DNA of 64,000 nucleotides from Bacillota bacterium (GTDB lineage: Bacteria > Bacillota > Clostridia > Peptostreptococcales > Natronincolaceae): positions 10,261 through 74,260 of the forward strand of contig JAEWHG010000077.1 of assembly GCA_023387935.1 (NCBI GenBank). Reading direction: 5' to 3'. Positions within the stretch are counted from its first letter, which is position 1. Each line of letters opens with the position of its first letter. A model generated the notes under the pieces. It was not told the DNA's origin, did not search any database, and was given only the letters and a program-made list of their open reading frames with translations. The position numbers and the translations under genes were made by a program. This document shows positions 42,508-51,555 of this stretch, piece by piece.

Positions 42508-43212
42508 ATGAGACTACAGAAATTTTTAGCTACATGCGGTGTAGCATCTAGAAGAAGAAGCGAGGAATTAATCAATAGTGGAAGAGTGAAAGTTAATGGA
42601 AATGTAATTACAGAAATGGGCTGTAAAGTTGATCCTGATATGGATGAAGTTCTTGTTGATAATAAACGTGTATCATTACAAGAACGAAAAGTATATGTAA
42701 TGCTAAATAAGCCTACAGGATATGTAACTACAGTATCAGAGCAATTTAATAGAAAGAAAGTTACGGATCTTGTGGATATCCCATACCGTATTTTTCCTGT
42801 AGGTAGATTAGATTATAATACATCTGGGTTACTTATCCTAACCAACGATGGCGAATTAACTTACAGATTAACCCATCCAAAGTTTAAAGTAGAAAAGGTA
42901 TATATTGCAAAGATTAAAGGAATTCCTACAGAAGAAAAATTAGCTGATTTTGAGAGTGGACTGAAAATTGAAAACTATACAACCGCACCTGCAAAAATTA
43001 AAGTCTTAAAAGAGATGAACAATAATTGTATGGTAGAAGTAACAATTAGAGAAGGCAGGAACCGCCAAATAAGAAAAATGTGCGATGCAATTGGCCATCC
43101 TGTATTAGAGTTAAAAAGAATTAAGATGGGAAGAATACATCTTGGAAATTTGGAAATTGGAAACTGGAGATATTTTACCGAAAGAGAAATTGCATATTTA
43201 AAACAATTATAG
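42508..43212 (+). CDS. rluB: Ribosomal pseudouridine synthase RluB
   Basis: RsuA/RluB family, modifying 23S rRNA at 2605. 234 residues: S4 domain (MRLQKFLATCGVASRRRSE) and catalytic domain with the aspartate in GRLDYNTSGLLILTNDG and GRNRQIRKM. GGTGGAG precedes ATG. In Bacillus and Clostridium it often follows scpB; here it lies 6 kb downstream. Confidence 0.93.
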   Translation: MRLQKFLATCGVASRRRSEELINSGRVKVNGNVITEMGCKVDPDMDEVLVDNKRVSLQERKVYVMLNKPTGYVTTVSEQFNRKKVTDLVDIPYRIFPVGRLDYNTSGLLILTNDGELTYRLTHPKFKVEKVYIAKIKGIPTEEKLADFESGLKIENYTTAPAKIKVLKEMNNNCMVEVTIREGRNRQIRKMCDAIGHPVLELKRIKMGRIHLGNLEIGNWRYFTEREIAYLKQL

Positions 43213-43219
43213 CTAATTT

Positions 43220-43251
43220 AAGGAAGGCTTATTAACCTTAAGCTTTCCTTT
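43220..43251 (+). terminator. Terminator after rluB
   Basis: aaggaaggctta / taagctttcctt, 12-bp stem with a G-T pair and a T-run. Confidence 0.8.
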
Positions 43252-43305
43252 ATTATATTTAAAATTATTTTTTAGCTGTGAAATACAAAAGAAGGTTGGG
43301 ATTAT

Positions 43306-43782
43306 ATGATAACAATTAAAAAAATACATTTAAGCGAATTTCATAATTTAATAATTTACGATGAGCTAAATATGAGTTTTGAAAATAATCTGGACAACCA
43401 CCATAGTAATGTAGAATATTTTGTTGTACTAGATGGAGCTGAAGTTCTAGGGCATGCGGCTATAGATGCGTTACCTAATATTTCAACAGCTTTAATCAAA
43501 GAGATATTTATATTACCTAATGCAAGAAAGCAAGGTTTAGGAGATGGTCTCTTAAGAACTGTACTTAATTATTTGCATAATAGTTTGTTTAATAAAGCTA
43601 TTATAAAGGGAAATGAAAAGTTACATGCTTTTTTAATAAATGAAGGAATTGAAGAAATTGATTTTAAAAATCTAGAAGAAGAGATAAAAGATGTACTTCT
43701 AAAAGAGGGACATTATACATATTACACCTGCAATATGGAAGAATTTTTTAATAGAGGATGTAAAGGAATCGAATTGAAATAA
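43306..43782 (+). CDS. GNAT family N-acetyltransferase
   Basis: A 158-residue GNAT fold protein. The acetyl-CoA motif A is IFILPNARKQGLGDGLLRTVL at about 63-83, quoted in part (NARKQGLGDGLL). It lies between rluB and mnmM and ends in a Cys-rich tail. No substrate can be assigned. Confidence 0.8.
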   Translation: MITIKKIHLSEFHNLIIYDELNMSFENNLDNHHSNVEYFVVLDGAEVLGHAAIDALPNISTALIKEIFILPNARKQGLGDGLLRTVLNYLHNSLFNKAIIKGNEKLHAFLINEGIEEIDFKNLEEEIKDVLLKEGHYTYYTCNMEEFFNRGCKGIELK

Positions 43783-43884
43783 TTTTTAGCTCAGTTTAAC
43801 TTTAAGGATAATTTTTTATTACGAGTATAATTTAAATAAAAGGGTATTCAATAACATAAGATATATGAATAGAAAGGAAATGTT

Positions 43885-44457
43885 ATGTTGGATTCTATCA
43901 AAAAAATAACGACATTTGTCCAAACAATATTAGATGCAAAAATTAAAAGTGGGGATATAGTAATTGATGGAACAATGGGAAATGGAAATGATACATTGTT
44001 TTTGGCTAGGACTGTTGGACCCACTGGAAAGGTTTTTTCATTCGATATTCAATCAATAGCCCTAGAAAATACTACACAAAAAATTAATGACCATAAATTA
44101 AATCATTATAATATTGAACTTATTAATGATAGTCATGAAAATATAGAAAAATACGTTATAGATACTGTAGATGCAGCTATGTTTAATCTAGGGTATTTAC
44201 CTAAAGGAGATCATTCCATAATAACAAAGGCGAACACTACTATAAAGGCTATTTCATCTATATTAAATATACTAAAGCCAGGTGGCATTATATCTATTAT
44301 TATATATTATGGTCATGAAGGTGGTAGTGAAGAGAAAGAAGAAGTATTGAAATTTTTAAATGAACTTCCTAATAATGATGTTACTGTGATGCAATGTAAT
44401 TACATTAATCATAGTAACAATCCTCCAATTATAATTTTTATTGAAAAAAACAAATAA
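43885..44457 (+). CDS. mnmM: tRNA wobble-uridine methyltransferase MnmM (YtqB)
   Basis: A 190-residue class I methyltransferase of the YtqB/MnmM family, which methylates nm5U34-type intermediates in tRNA. Seen: DGTMGNGNDTLFLARTVG at about 29-46 (SAM motif I), FDIQSIALENT (motif II) and NLGYLPKGDH (motif IV, NLGYLP) at about 98-107. In Bacillus ytqB lies near ytqA. TTG-free ATG with AAAGGAAATG context. Confidence 0.85.
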   Translation: MLDSIKKITTFVQTILDAKIKSGDIVIDGTMGNGNDTLFLARTVGPTGKVFSFDIQSIALENTTQKINDHKLNHYNIELINDSHENIEKYVIDTVDAAMFNLGYLPKGDHSIITKANTTIKAISSILNILKPGGIISIIIYYGHEGGSEEKEEVLKFLNELPNNDVTVMQCNYINHSNNPPIIIFIEKNK

Positions 44458-44564
44458 TAAAGGTATTTTATGTTTCATATAGAATAGTACAATCGAATTG
44501 ATAATTTTATATCAATTCAAGCTTATATCATTTTTTATAGTATATATTAGATATAGGAGGAGAT

Positions 44565-45965
44565 ATGATGACTAAATTGAAGATTACTGAGACTGTTTTA
44601 AGAGATGCACACCAATCTTTACTTGCAACAAGAATGAAAACAGATGAAATGCTTCCCATTATTGAAAAATTAGATAAAGTAGGTTACCATTCTTTAGAAA
44701 TGTGGGGTGGAGCTACATTTGATGCTAGTTTAAGATTCTTAAATGAAGATCCTTGGGAAAGATTACGTAGTATTCGTAAAGCTGCTAAAAATACGAAATT
44801 ACAAATGCTTTTAAGAGGACAAAATCTATTGGGTTATAAACACTATGCTGATGATGTTGTGTCGGAATTTGTTAGAAAATCAATCTATAATGGAATTGAT
44901 ATCATACGAATCTTCGATGCATTAAATGATATTAGAAATTTGGAAACAGCAGTAAAGGCAACGTTGCAAGAAGGCGGGCATGCACAATGCGCCCTATCAT
45001 ATACGACTAGCCCAGCACATAATATCGAATATTATGTGAAGAAAGCAAAGGACATGGAAAGTATAGGGGCGAACTCCATTTGTATTAAAGATATGTCAGG
45101 AATATTAACTCCATATGCAGCTTTTGAATTAGTTACAGAATTAAAAAAAGTAGTTAAGATACCTCTTCAGTTACATACGCATTATACTAGCGGAATTGCT
45201 TCAATGACATATTTAAAGGCTATAGAAGCAGGAGTAGATGTTGTTGATACTGCTATTTCGCCATTAGCTTTAGGAACATCTCAGCCTCCAACAGAACCTT
45301 TAGTAGCATCTTTAAAAGACACCAGGTATGATACAGGGCTAGATTTGGAAGCATTAAATGATGTTGCTGAATATTTTAGGCCAATAAGAGATCAATATTT
45401 AAAATCTGGATTAATAGATCCTAAAGTTTTAGGAGTAGATGCAAAAACATTAATATATCAAGTTCCAGGTGGAATGTTATCAAATCTAATTTCTCAGCTT
45501 AGGACTCAAGGCAAAGAAGATAAATTTGATGATGTACTTAAGGAAATACCAATCGTTAGAGAAGAATTAGGTTATCCTCCTTTAGTAACACCAATGAGCC
45601 AAATGGTAGGAACACAAGCTGTATTTAATGTTATCACTGGAGAAAGATATAAAATGGTTCCAAAAGAAATTAAAGATTATGTTAAAGGTTTATATGGGCA
45701 AACCACTGTACCTATTAAAGATGATATTAAAGAAAAAATTATTGGCAATGAAGAAGTGATTACATGCAGGCCTGCGGATCTAATACAACCGCAATTACAG
45801 GCGCTAAGAGAAGAAATGAAAGAATACTTGGAGCAAGAAGAGGATATTCTTTCATATGCTCTATTCCCTCAAGTTGCAATGAGCTTTTTTAAAGATAGAT
45901 GGTCAAAAAAGTATAATATAGAAACTACATTATACAATGAAGTTGAAAAAACACATCCTATATAA
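44565..45965 (+). CDS. oadA: Pyruvate/oxaloacetate carboxyltransferase subunit
   Basis: A 466-residue carboxyltransferase of the oxaloacetate decarboxylase alpha / pyruvate carboxylase B type. Metal site ETVLRDAHQSLLATRM at about 8-23, LQLHTHYTSGIASM at about 203-216 (HxH metal ligands) and the conserved PGGMLSNL. It ends after the conserved domain, with no biotin-attachment domain (no AMKM motif), so a separate biotinyl carrier would be needed. Its partner is not in the window. AGGAGGAG precedes ATG; ATG 44568 is an alternative. Confidence 0.88.
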   Translation: MMTKLKITETVLRDAHQSLLATRMKTDEMLPIIEKLDKVGYHSLEMWGGATFDASLRFLNEDPWERLRSIRKAAKNTKLQMLLRGQNLLGYKHYADDVVSEFVRKSIYNGIDIIRIFDALNDIRNLETAVKATLQEGGHAQCALSYTTSPAHNIEYYVKKAKDMESIGANSICIKDMSGILTPYAAFELVTELKKVVKIPLQLHTHYTSGIASMTYLKAIEAGVDVVDTAISPLALGTSQPPTEPLVASLKDTRYDTGLDLEALNDVAEYFRPIRDQYLKSGLIDPKVLGVDAKTLIYQVPGGMLSNLISQLRTQGKEDKFDDVLKEIPIVREELGYPPLVTPMSQMVGTQAVFNVITGERYKMVPKEIKDYVKGLYGQTTVPIKDDIKEKIIGNEEVITCRPADLIQPQLQALREEMKEYLEQEEDILSYALFPQVAMSFFKDRWSKKYNIETTLYNEVEKTHPI

Positions 45966-45990
45966 AATAAGATACTACAAATAGGTAAAC

Positions 45991-46015
45991 AAAAAGCTCC
46001 TGCTAGGAGCTTTTT
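45991..46015 (+). terminator. Terminator after oadA
   Basis: aaaaagctcct / aggagcttttt with a 3-base loop, perfect 11-bp stem. It could also serve the convergent gene. Confidence 0.85.
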
Positions 46016-46024
46016 CTGTTAATA

Positions 46025-46666
46025 CTATATACAATAGCTGTGTAGAAAAATTTTATTAGGACGAGTGCTATGAAATTTTTTAACTTTTGCTATTGAGTTT
46101 TGTTGTATTATTTCATTACATTTAAAACATATTAAATTGATTTTTTTTACTTTTTCTTCGTCAACTTCAATACTTAGATTCCCATATTTATGCCAACTTT
46201 TCCAACCAGTTTTGCAAAGCAAACTACGATTTTCAAAATCTGCATATACCCATTTTAATATACGATGAAAGTGAAAAGGATATTTCGTATATGTAATAAA
46301 ATTCTGTGGTAGACCTAAACTTATCGCATAATCTTCAAATGTTTTTTCTACTAAACTTTGAAGAGGATCTTTTATTTCCACACAAACATAGTTGTAATTG
46401 TTTTCCTCCAACCATATCTTTAGTTTATCAAACATATAGCCTCTACAAACTTCTATTTTTTCTGTAATTGTAACATTTAACTTATTAAAAAGTTTTTTTA
46501 TTATTATAACTACATGGTTAATATATTCCTTCTCTTCAAAAATATCACTACGATAATATTCTAAAGGTATAATATCATATTCATATTCTTTTGTTTCTAC
46601 TCTTGTTATACCAATTACTGTACCACCAAGCAAGCTGCCACTTCCTGCATCATCTATTTGAATCAA
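46025..46666 (-). CDS. Unknown protein with Asp-rich N-terminus and zinc hook
   Basis: A 213-residue protein I do not recognise. N-terminal IQIDDAGSGSLLGGTVIGI (two Asp, then Gly-rich) resembles the first strand of RNase H-like nucleases or a hydrolase active site. The C-terminus has CFKC at about 178-181 and HSYC at about 209-212, a likely zinc site, and Trp/His-rich WKSWHKYG in between. TTG start with GAGGTGA upstream on the minus strand. It is convergent with oadA. Function unknown. Confidence 0.6.
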   Translation of the reverse strand: MIQIDDAGSGSLLGGTVIGITRVETKEYEYDIIPLEYYRSDIFEEKEYINHVVIIIKKLFNKLNVTITEKIEVCRGYMFDKLKIWLEENNYNYVCVEIKDPLQSLVEKTFEDYAISLGLPQNFITYTKYPFHFHRILKWVYADFENRSLLCKTGWKSWHKYGNLSIEVDEEKVKKINLICFKCNEIIQQNSIAKVKKFHSTRPNKIFLHSYCI

Positions 46667-47141
46667 AGTATCACCTCTAATGCTGAATATATAAATCGCA
46701 TTTTATTATTAAATATAATAATAAAATTATATATTTAGTATTCTTAAAAATATTTAAAGATATTCACTGCTACCAATAAAAAAGATTCAATTAGAGTTCA
46801 TAATTTTGATGTTTAGAATAGCTATAGAAATAAAGCAAGATAAAGAAAGTAATATTGCAGAAATTAACAAATGTATTGATTTTATTGGATAAATATATTT
46901 TTATTTAGCGTAAATAAAATACCTTAAACCGCTGAAAAATTAGGATTTTTATGAAAAATATGGTTATTAAAATCCATATTATTTTTTCAGCCAAATCATT
47001 AAAATGAAAAAAATGAAATTAAAATTTCATATTTTAAATTCATCATTAAAATATGAAATAAAAATTGCAATACTCAGTTAAATCTGATATGATTTTAATA
47101 AGAGTATTATTAAAAATCGCTTTGTTGAAAGGGAGAGAGAT
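46667..47141. other. Non-coding region with hairpins before korD
   Basis: 475 bases, strongly AT-rich, without a supported gene. A perfect 13-bp inverted repeat (arms 47024-47036 and 47047-47059) and a hairpin-like pair near 46930-46992 are visible. A 27-codon ATG frame at 46809 has no ribosome site and no recognisable product. Promoter and regulation of the kor operon probably lie here. Confidence 0.5.
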
Positions 47142-47354
47142 GTGGACAATAAAGTAGATAAAAAATTAAGGATAAGAACAGAATGGTGTAAGGCATGTGG
47201 GATATGTGTTGAGTTTTGCCCTAAAAATGTACTTGAACTAAAAGAGGATAAGATTTACATAAAAGATATTGACAGTTGTATTCAGTGCGGTCAATGCGAA
47301 CTTAGGTGTCCGGATTATGCAATCTACTTGGAGGTGGTAAGTAATGAAAAGTAA
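47142..47354 (+). CDS. korD: 2-oxoacid:ferredoxin oxidoreductase delta subunit
   Basis: A 70-residue 8-Fe ferredoxin-like subunit with two 4Fe-4S motifs: CKACGICVEFCP at about 16-27 and CIQCGQCELRCP at about 47-58. It passes electrons to free ferredoxin. GTG start with GGGAGAGAG upstream. First gene of korDABC, overlapping korA by 11 bases. Confidence 0.93.
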   Translation: MDNKVDKKLRIRTEWCKACGICVEFCPKNVLELKEDKIYIKDIDSCIQCGQCELRCPDYAIYLEVVSNEK

Positions 47355-48483
47355 TCAAATTAAGTTAATGCAAGGAAACGAGGCTTGTGTAGAAGGTGCT
47401 CTTGTAGCAGGAATGAGATTTTATGCTGGGTACCCAATTACACCATCTACGGAGATCGCAGAAATATGTGCTCAGAAGCTACCTCTGGTGGGGGGGAAGT
47501 TTATTCAAATGGAAGATGAAATAGCTGGAATGGCTGCAACAATAGGTGGTTCTTTAGCGGGTTTAAAATCTATGACAGCAACAAGTGGACCAGGTTTTTC
47601 ACTTAAACAAGAAAATATAGGATATGCTGCATTAACAGAAATACCCTGCGTAATTGTGAATGTTCAGAGATATGGACCTAGTACAGGTCTACCAACAGCT
47701 CCTGCCCAAGGAGATATTATGCAGGCAAAATGGGGTACCCATGGAGACCATCCTGTAATAGCCTTAAGTCCCACTTCGGTAAAAGAAACCTATGATCTAA
47801 CAATTAAGGCTTTTAATTTAGCGGAAAAATACAGAATGCCAGTTATGCTAATGCTAGATGAAATTGTAGGACATATGAGAGAAAAAATAGAACTACCCAA
47901 TATAGAAGACGTAGAAATATATAATCGTTTAAAACCGGAAAAAGGAGATAAAGATTATAAGGCGTATAGAGTAGCAGACAAAGAAATTGTTCCAAGAATG
48001 GCTGCTTTCGGTGAAGGATTTAGATTTCATGTAACTGGTTTAATGCACGATGAATTTGGATTTCCAACCAATAATTCCGAAATATCTGACAAATTACTTA
48101 GAAGAATCATGAATAAGGTTAATGATAATGTTAATGATATTATTATGTATGACGAAGAATATATGGATGATGCAGAAATTGTTATATTAGCATATGGCGG
48201 TACATATAGATCGGCAAGAAGCGCGGTAAAGCAAATAAGAAAATTGGGTTATAAAGTAGGGTTATTTAAACCTATAACATTATGGCCATCTCCCGAGGAT
48301 AAAATCAAAGAAATATGTAAAAAAGTAGATAAAATAATAGTTCCAGAACTGAATTTGGGACAATATTCCTTAGAAGTAGAAAGAATTGTAGCAGGTAAAA
48401 GTGCGGTTTATAGCTTAGGTAAAGTAAATGGTGAAGCAATAACTCCTGATGAAATCATTAAAAAAATTAGGGAGGTTCTATAA
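47344..48483 (+). CDS. korA: 2-oxoacid:ferredoxin oxidoreductase alpha subunit
   Basis: Alpha subunit of an oxoglutarate (or branched 2-oxoacid) oxidoreductase. 379 residues: GNEACVEGALVAGMRFYAGYPITPSTEIAE near the start, quoted in part (FYAGYPITPSTEIAE), ATSGPGFSLKQENIGYAALTEIP and the domain end. Pyruvate oxidoreductases are one long chain, so 2-oxoglutarate is more likely. No substrate test is possible from sequence. Confidence 0.92.
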   Translation: MKSNQIKLMQGNEACVEGALVAGMRFYAGYPITPSTEIAEICAQKLPLVGGKFIQMEDEIAGMAATIGGSLAGLKSMTATSGPGFSLKQENIGYAALTEIPCVIVNVQRYGPSTGLPTAPAQGDIMQAKWGTHGDHPVIALSPTSVKETYDLTIKAFNLAEKYRMPVMLMLDEIVGHMREKIELPNIEDVEIYNRLKPEKGDKDYKAYRVADKEIVPRMAAFGEGFRFHVTGLMHDEFGFPTNNSEISDKLLRRIMNKVNDNVNDIIMYDEEYMDDAEIVILAYGGTYRSARSAVKQIRKLGYKVGLFKPITLWPSPEDKIKEICKKVDKIIVPELNLGQYSLEVERIVAGKSAVYSLGKVNGEAITPDEIIKKIREVL

Positions 48484-48484
48484 T

Positions 48485-49303
48485 ATGGCGAGTGAGTTAA
48501 TTAATAGTGCTTTTAGAATGGATAAATTGCCACATATTTGGTGCCCAGGGTGTGGACATGGAATTATAATGAGATCTTTAGCTAAGGCTATTGATAACTT
48601 AAATTTGGATAAAGATAAGGTGTGTATCGTATCAGGCATAGGCTGTTCATCAAGAGCTCCTGGATATATGGATTTTAATACTTTGCATACGACTCACGGA
48701 AGAGCGTTAGCTTTCGCTACAGGTATTAAACTAGCAAATCCAGAACTAGAAGTTATCGTAATAAGTGGAGATGGTGACTGCTCTGCTATTGGAGGAAATC
48801 ACTTAATACATGCTTGTAGAAGGAATATCGGAATTACTACTATCGTATTTAATAATAATATTTATGGAATGACAGGTGGACAATACTCACCGACCACTCC
48901 TACTAATGATTATGGAACTACAGCACCTTTTGGCAATATAGATAGGCCCTTCGATATTTGTAAATTGTCAGATGCTGCTGGAGCAACGTATGTAGCACGT
49001 GGAACTGCATACCATGCGAATCAACTTATTAAATTAATAGAGAAGGCAATATCAAACAAAGGATTTTCTTTAGTAGATGCTATCAGTGTTTGTCCAACCT
49101 ACTACGGTCGTAAAAATAAAAAAGGTTCTGCTGTTAATATGCTAAACAGTTTAAAGGATTCAACTATTGATGTAAAGGTTGCAGAAAAGCTTCCAATTGA
49201 AAAAGTAAACGGGAAATTATTAATTGGTGAATTTAAAAATAATACAGCACCTGAATATACAGATGAATACAGAAAAATCATTGATAAATATAAGAAGGAG
49301 TGA
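48485..49303 (+). CDS. korB: 2-oxoacid:ferredoxin oxidoreductase beta subunit
   Basis: Thiamine-diphosphate subunit of 272 residues: WCPGCGHGIIMRSL at about 14-27, GDGDCSAIGGNHLIHACRR at about 90-108 (ThDP motif) and NNNIYGMTGGQYSPTTP. Start ATG 48485 follows GGAGG; the earlier in-frame start at 48449 is inside korA without one. Confidence 0.93.
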   Translation: MASELINSAFRMDKLPHIWCPGCGHGIIMRSLAKAIDNLNLDKDKVCIVSGIGCSSRAPGYMDFNTLHTTHGRALAFATGIKLANPELEVIVISGDGDCSAIGGNHLIHACRRNIGITTIVFNNNIYGMTGGQYSPTTPTNDYGTTAPFGNIDRPFDICKLSDAAGATYVARGTAYHANQLIKLIEKAISNKGFSLVDAISVCPTYYGRKNKKGSAVNMLNSLKDSTIDVKVAEKLPIEKVNGKLLIGEFKNNTAPEYTDEYRKIIDKYKKE

Positions 49304-49307
49304 TAAA

Positions 49308-49856
49308 ATGGAGGGGCAAAACGAAATAAGACTCACAGGTTCGGGAGGGCAAGGCTTAATTTTAGGTGGTATTATTTTGGCTGAAGCTGCAATACTTGAT
49401 GGAAAAAATGCTATTCAATCTCAGTCATATGGTCCTGAGGCAAGGGGTGGTGCGAGTAAAGCTGAAGTTATTATAAGCACTGATGAAATAGATTATCCTA
49501 AGGTAGAAAAAGCGGATTTATTATTATGCCTTACTCAGATTGCTTGTGACAAATATATGAACTCACTTAAAGAAGAAGGTACTTTAGTAGTAGACTCAAG
49601 TATCAAAATACCTGAAGATCTCCCTTATAATATAATTCAAATTCCAATTTTAAATACAGCTACTGAAAAAATGCAAAGGCCCATGGTAGCTAACATAATT
49701 GCCATAGGGGTAATTCAGGCTATAACAGAAGTTGTATCTAGAGACTCGTTAGAGGTTTCTGTATTAAAGAGAGTTCCAAAGGGAACAGAAGAATTAAACA
49801 AAACTGCATTGGAAGAAGGCTATGATTTAATTAATGGATGTTTATTAAAAGTATAA
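49308..49856 (+). CDS. korC: 2-oxoacid:ferredoxin oxidoreductase gamma subunit
   Basis: A 182-residue gamma subunit: GSGGQGLILGGIILAEAAI at about 10-28, SQSYGPEARGGASKAEVI and a conserved C-terminus. ATG 49308 follows AAGGAGTGA; the earlier in-frame ATG at 49224 lies inside korB. The operon order D-A-B-C is typical. Confidence 0.92.
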   Translation: MEGQNEIRLTGSGGQGLILGGIILAEAAILDGKNAIQSQSYGPEARGGASKAEVIISTDEIDYPKVEKADLLLCLTQIACDKYMNSLKEEGTLVVDSSIKIPEDLPYNIIQIPILNTATEKMQRPMVANIIAIGVIQAITEVVSRDSLEVSVLKRVPKGTEELNKTALEEGYDLINGCLLKV

Positions 49857-49880
49857 AATAAAATAATGGGATGATAAACT

Positions 49881-50756
49881 ATGACGGAAGAAAATAAAAG
49901 AGATCTAATAAATCAAATACAAAGAGAATTTCCCAAGTTAAGTAAAGGTCAAAAATTAATTGCTCAATATATTATTGATAATTATGATAAAGCTGCTTTT
50001 ATGACAGCATCTAAGCTCGCTAATAAAGTAGGTGTAAGCGAATCGACAGTTGTTAGATTTGCAAATGCTTTAGGTTTTGAAGGCTACCCGCAGCTTCAGA
50101 AGGGCTTAGAGGAAATTATAAAAACAAAGCTCACAACTGTTCAACGTGTAGAAATGGCAAGTGAATATTCAGATGAAGGTGCAATACTTAAAAAAGTATT
50201 AAAGGCTGATATAGATAATATTAGAAATACATTAGAGAAAATAGAGTATGATGTATTTCAGCAAATAGTAGACAAAACGTGTAATTCTAAAACTATATAC
50301 ATAGTTGCATTAAGAAGCTCGACTGCATTAGCCGATTATCTGGGTTTTTATTTAAATTTAATTTTAGATAATGTTAAAATAGTTAGTCGAGGAATTAGTA
50401 ATACGTTTGAACAAATGCTTAGAATTTCTGAAGACGATTTAGTTATAGGCATAGGGTTCCCTAGATATTCCGTTCAAACTCTAGATGCACTAAAATACGC
50501 AAAGGAGCAGGGCGCAACTGTTGTGGCTATTACAGATAGTCTATTGTCTCCCTTAGCTAGTATAGCGGACTATCCTTTAATAGCAAAAAGTAACATGGCA
50601 TCCTTTGTTGATTCCTTAGTAGCACCACTAAGTTTAATAAACGCACTAATTGTTGCTGTTGGAATGCGTGAAAAGGATGAAATTACTACATACTTTAATA
50701 AACTAGAAAATATTTGGGAAAAGTATAACGTTTACGAAAGAAAAGATCAAAGTTAA
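49881..50756 (+). CDS. RpiR/MurR family regulator
   Basis: A 291-residue regulator: an N-terminal helix-turn-helix of the RpiR type (ASKLANKVGVSESTVVRFANALG at about 37-59, quoted in part: VGVSESTVVRFANALG) and a C-terminal SIS domain (about 130-260) for binding phosphosugars. It follows korC by 24 bases and may respond to a sugar phosphate or control korDABC; not established. Confidence 0.9.
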   Translation: MTEENKRDLINQIQREFPKLSKGQKLIAQYIIDNYDKAAFMTASKLANKVGVSESTVVRFANALGFEGYPQLQKGLEEIIKTKLTTVQRVEMASEYSDEGAILKKVLKADIDNIRNTLEKIEYDVFQQIVDKTCNSKTIYIVALRSSTALADYLGFYLNLILDNVKIVSRGISNTFEQMLRISEDDLVIGIGFPRYSVQTLDALKYAKEQGATVVAITDSLLSPLASIADYPLIAKSNMASFVDSLVAPLSLINALIVAVGMREKDEITTYFNKLENIWEKYNVYERKDQS

Positions 50757-50772
50757 TTTAATAGATATTAGT

Positions 50773-50803
50773 AAATAAAGCGATCTATGAGGTCGCTTTA
50801 TTT
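50773..50803 (+). terminator. Terminator after the RpiR gene
   Basis: aaataaagcgatc / ggtcgctttattt with a 5-base loop, one G-T pair. Confidence 0.75.
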
Positions 50804-50920
50804 ATGTACTATAAGGGATTATATTCTGAAATCATGGTTAAAGTATGTATATATTTATATACTCTCAGTTTAAGTTGATGTATTTTTTGTTAAAATATTA
50901 AAAAGTTAAGAATTAAGGAG

Positions 50921-51550
50921 TTGATTGGAATAAAAAAACTATATTTAGTTAGACATGGTCAGACTCTATGGAATTTAGAAGGAAGAACTCAAGGAAGCAA
51001 GGATTCTGAATTAACTTCTCTTGGCTTAAGGCAAGCAGAAATGTTAGGGAATGGATTGCGTAAGACTCGATTTGATGCCATTTACTCCAGTCCGTTAAAG
51101 AGAGCGCTCTTAACAGCTGAAGTTATTTCTAAAATGCAGAATATTGAATATACACTTGATGATCGGTTGGTTGAAATGAATTTTGGAGAATGGGAGGGCT
51201 TAACTACTTTAGAAATTGAAAAAAGTTATTCTGATAACTTTAGAATTTGGAGAGAAGAACCTCATAATGCAATAATTCCAAAAGGTGAGAGCATAGAAAT
51301 TGCACAAAGAAGAATGATTGAATTTGTTAATGAATGTATTATGGCATCCAGCGACGAAAATATATTGGTTGTTAGTCACAGTACAACCATAAGATTATTT
51401 TTACTTCATATACTTTCTATGGATTTAAGACATTATTATAAATTAAAGCAAGATAACTGTGCTATAAATTTAATCGAGTTTAGAAACCATGGTCCTGTGT
51501 TGAGAAAGTATAATGATACATGCCATATGGATATAATTACAGAAGGGTGA
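50921..51550 (+). CDS. Histidine phosphatase family protein
   Basis: A 209-residue phosphoglycerate-mutase-like enzyme with the catalytic RHG motif (VRHGQTLWN at about 10-18), SSPLKRALLTAE and the second histidine in VVSHSTTI. Could be a cofactor-dependent mutase, alpha-ribazole phosphatase or other phosphatase. The start is uncertain: TTG at 50921 touches GGAG; the alternatives (ATT at 50924, ATA at 50930) are non-standard. Confidence 0.85.
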   Translation: MIGIKKLYLVRHGQTLWNLEGRTQGSKDSELTSLGLRQAEMLGNGLRKTRFDAIYSSPLKRALLTAEVISKMQNIEYTLDDRLVEMNFGEWEGLTTLEIEKSYSDNFRIWREEPHNAIIPKGESIEIAQRRMIEFVNECIMASSDENILVVSHSTTIRLFLLHILSMDLRHYYKLKQDNCAINLIEFRNHGPVLRKYNDTCHMDIITEG

Positions 51551-51555
51551 ATTTT

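Noticed and set aside
46809..46892. A 27-codon ATG frame in the gap before korD
   Set aside because: No ribosome site, no homology that I recognise, and the length is expected by chance.
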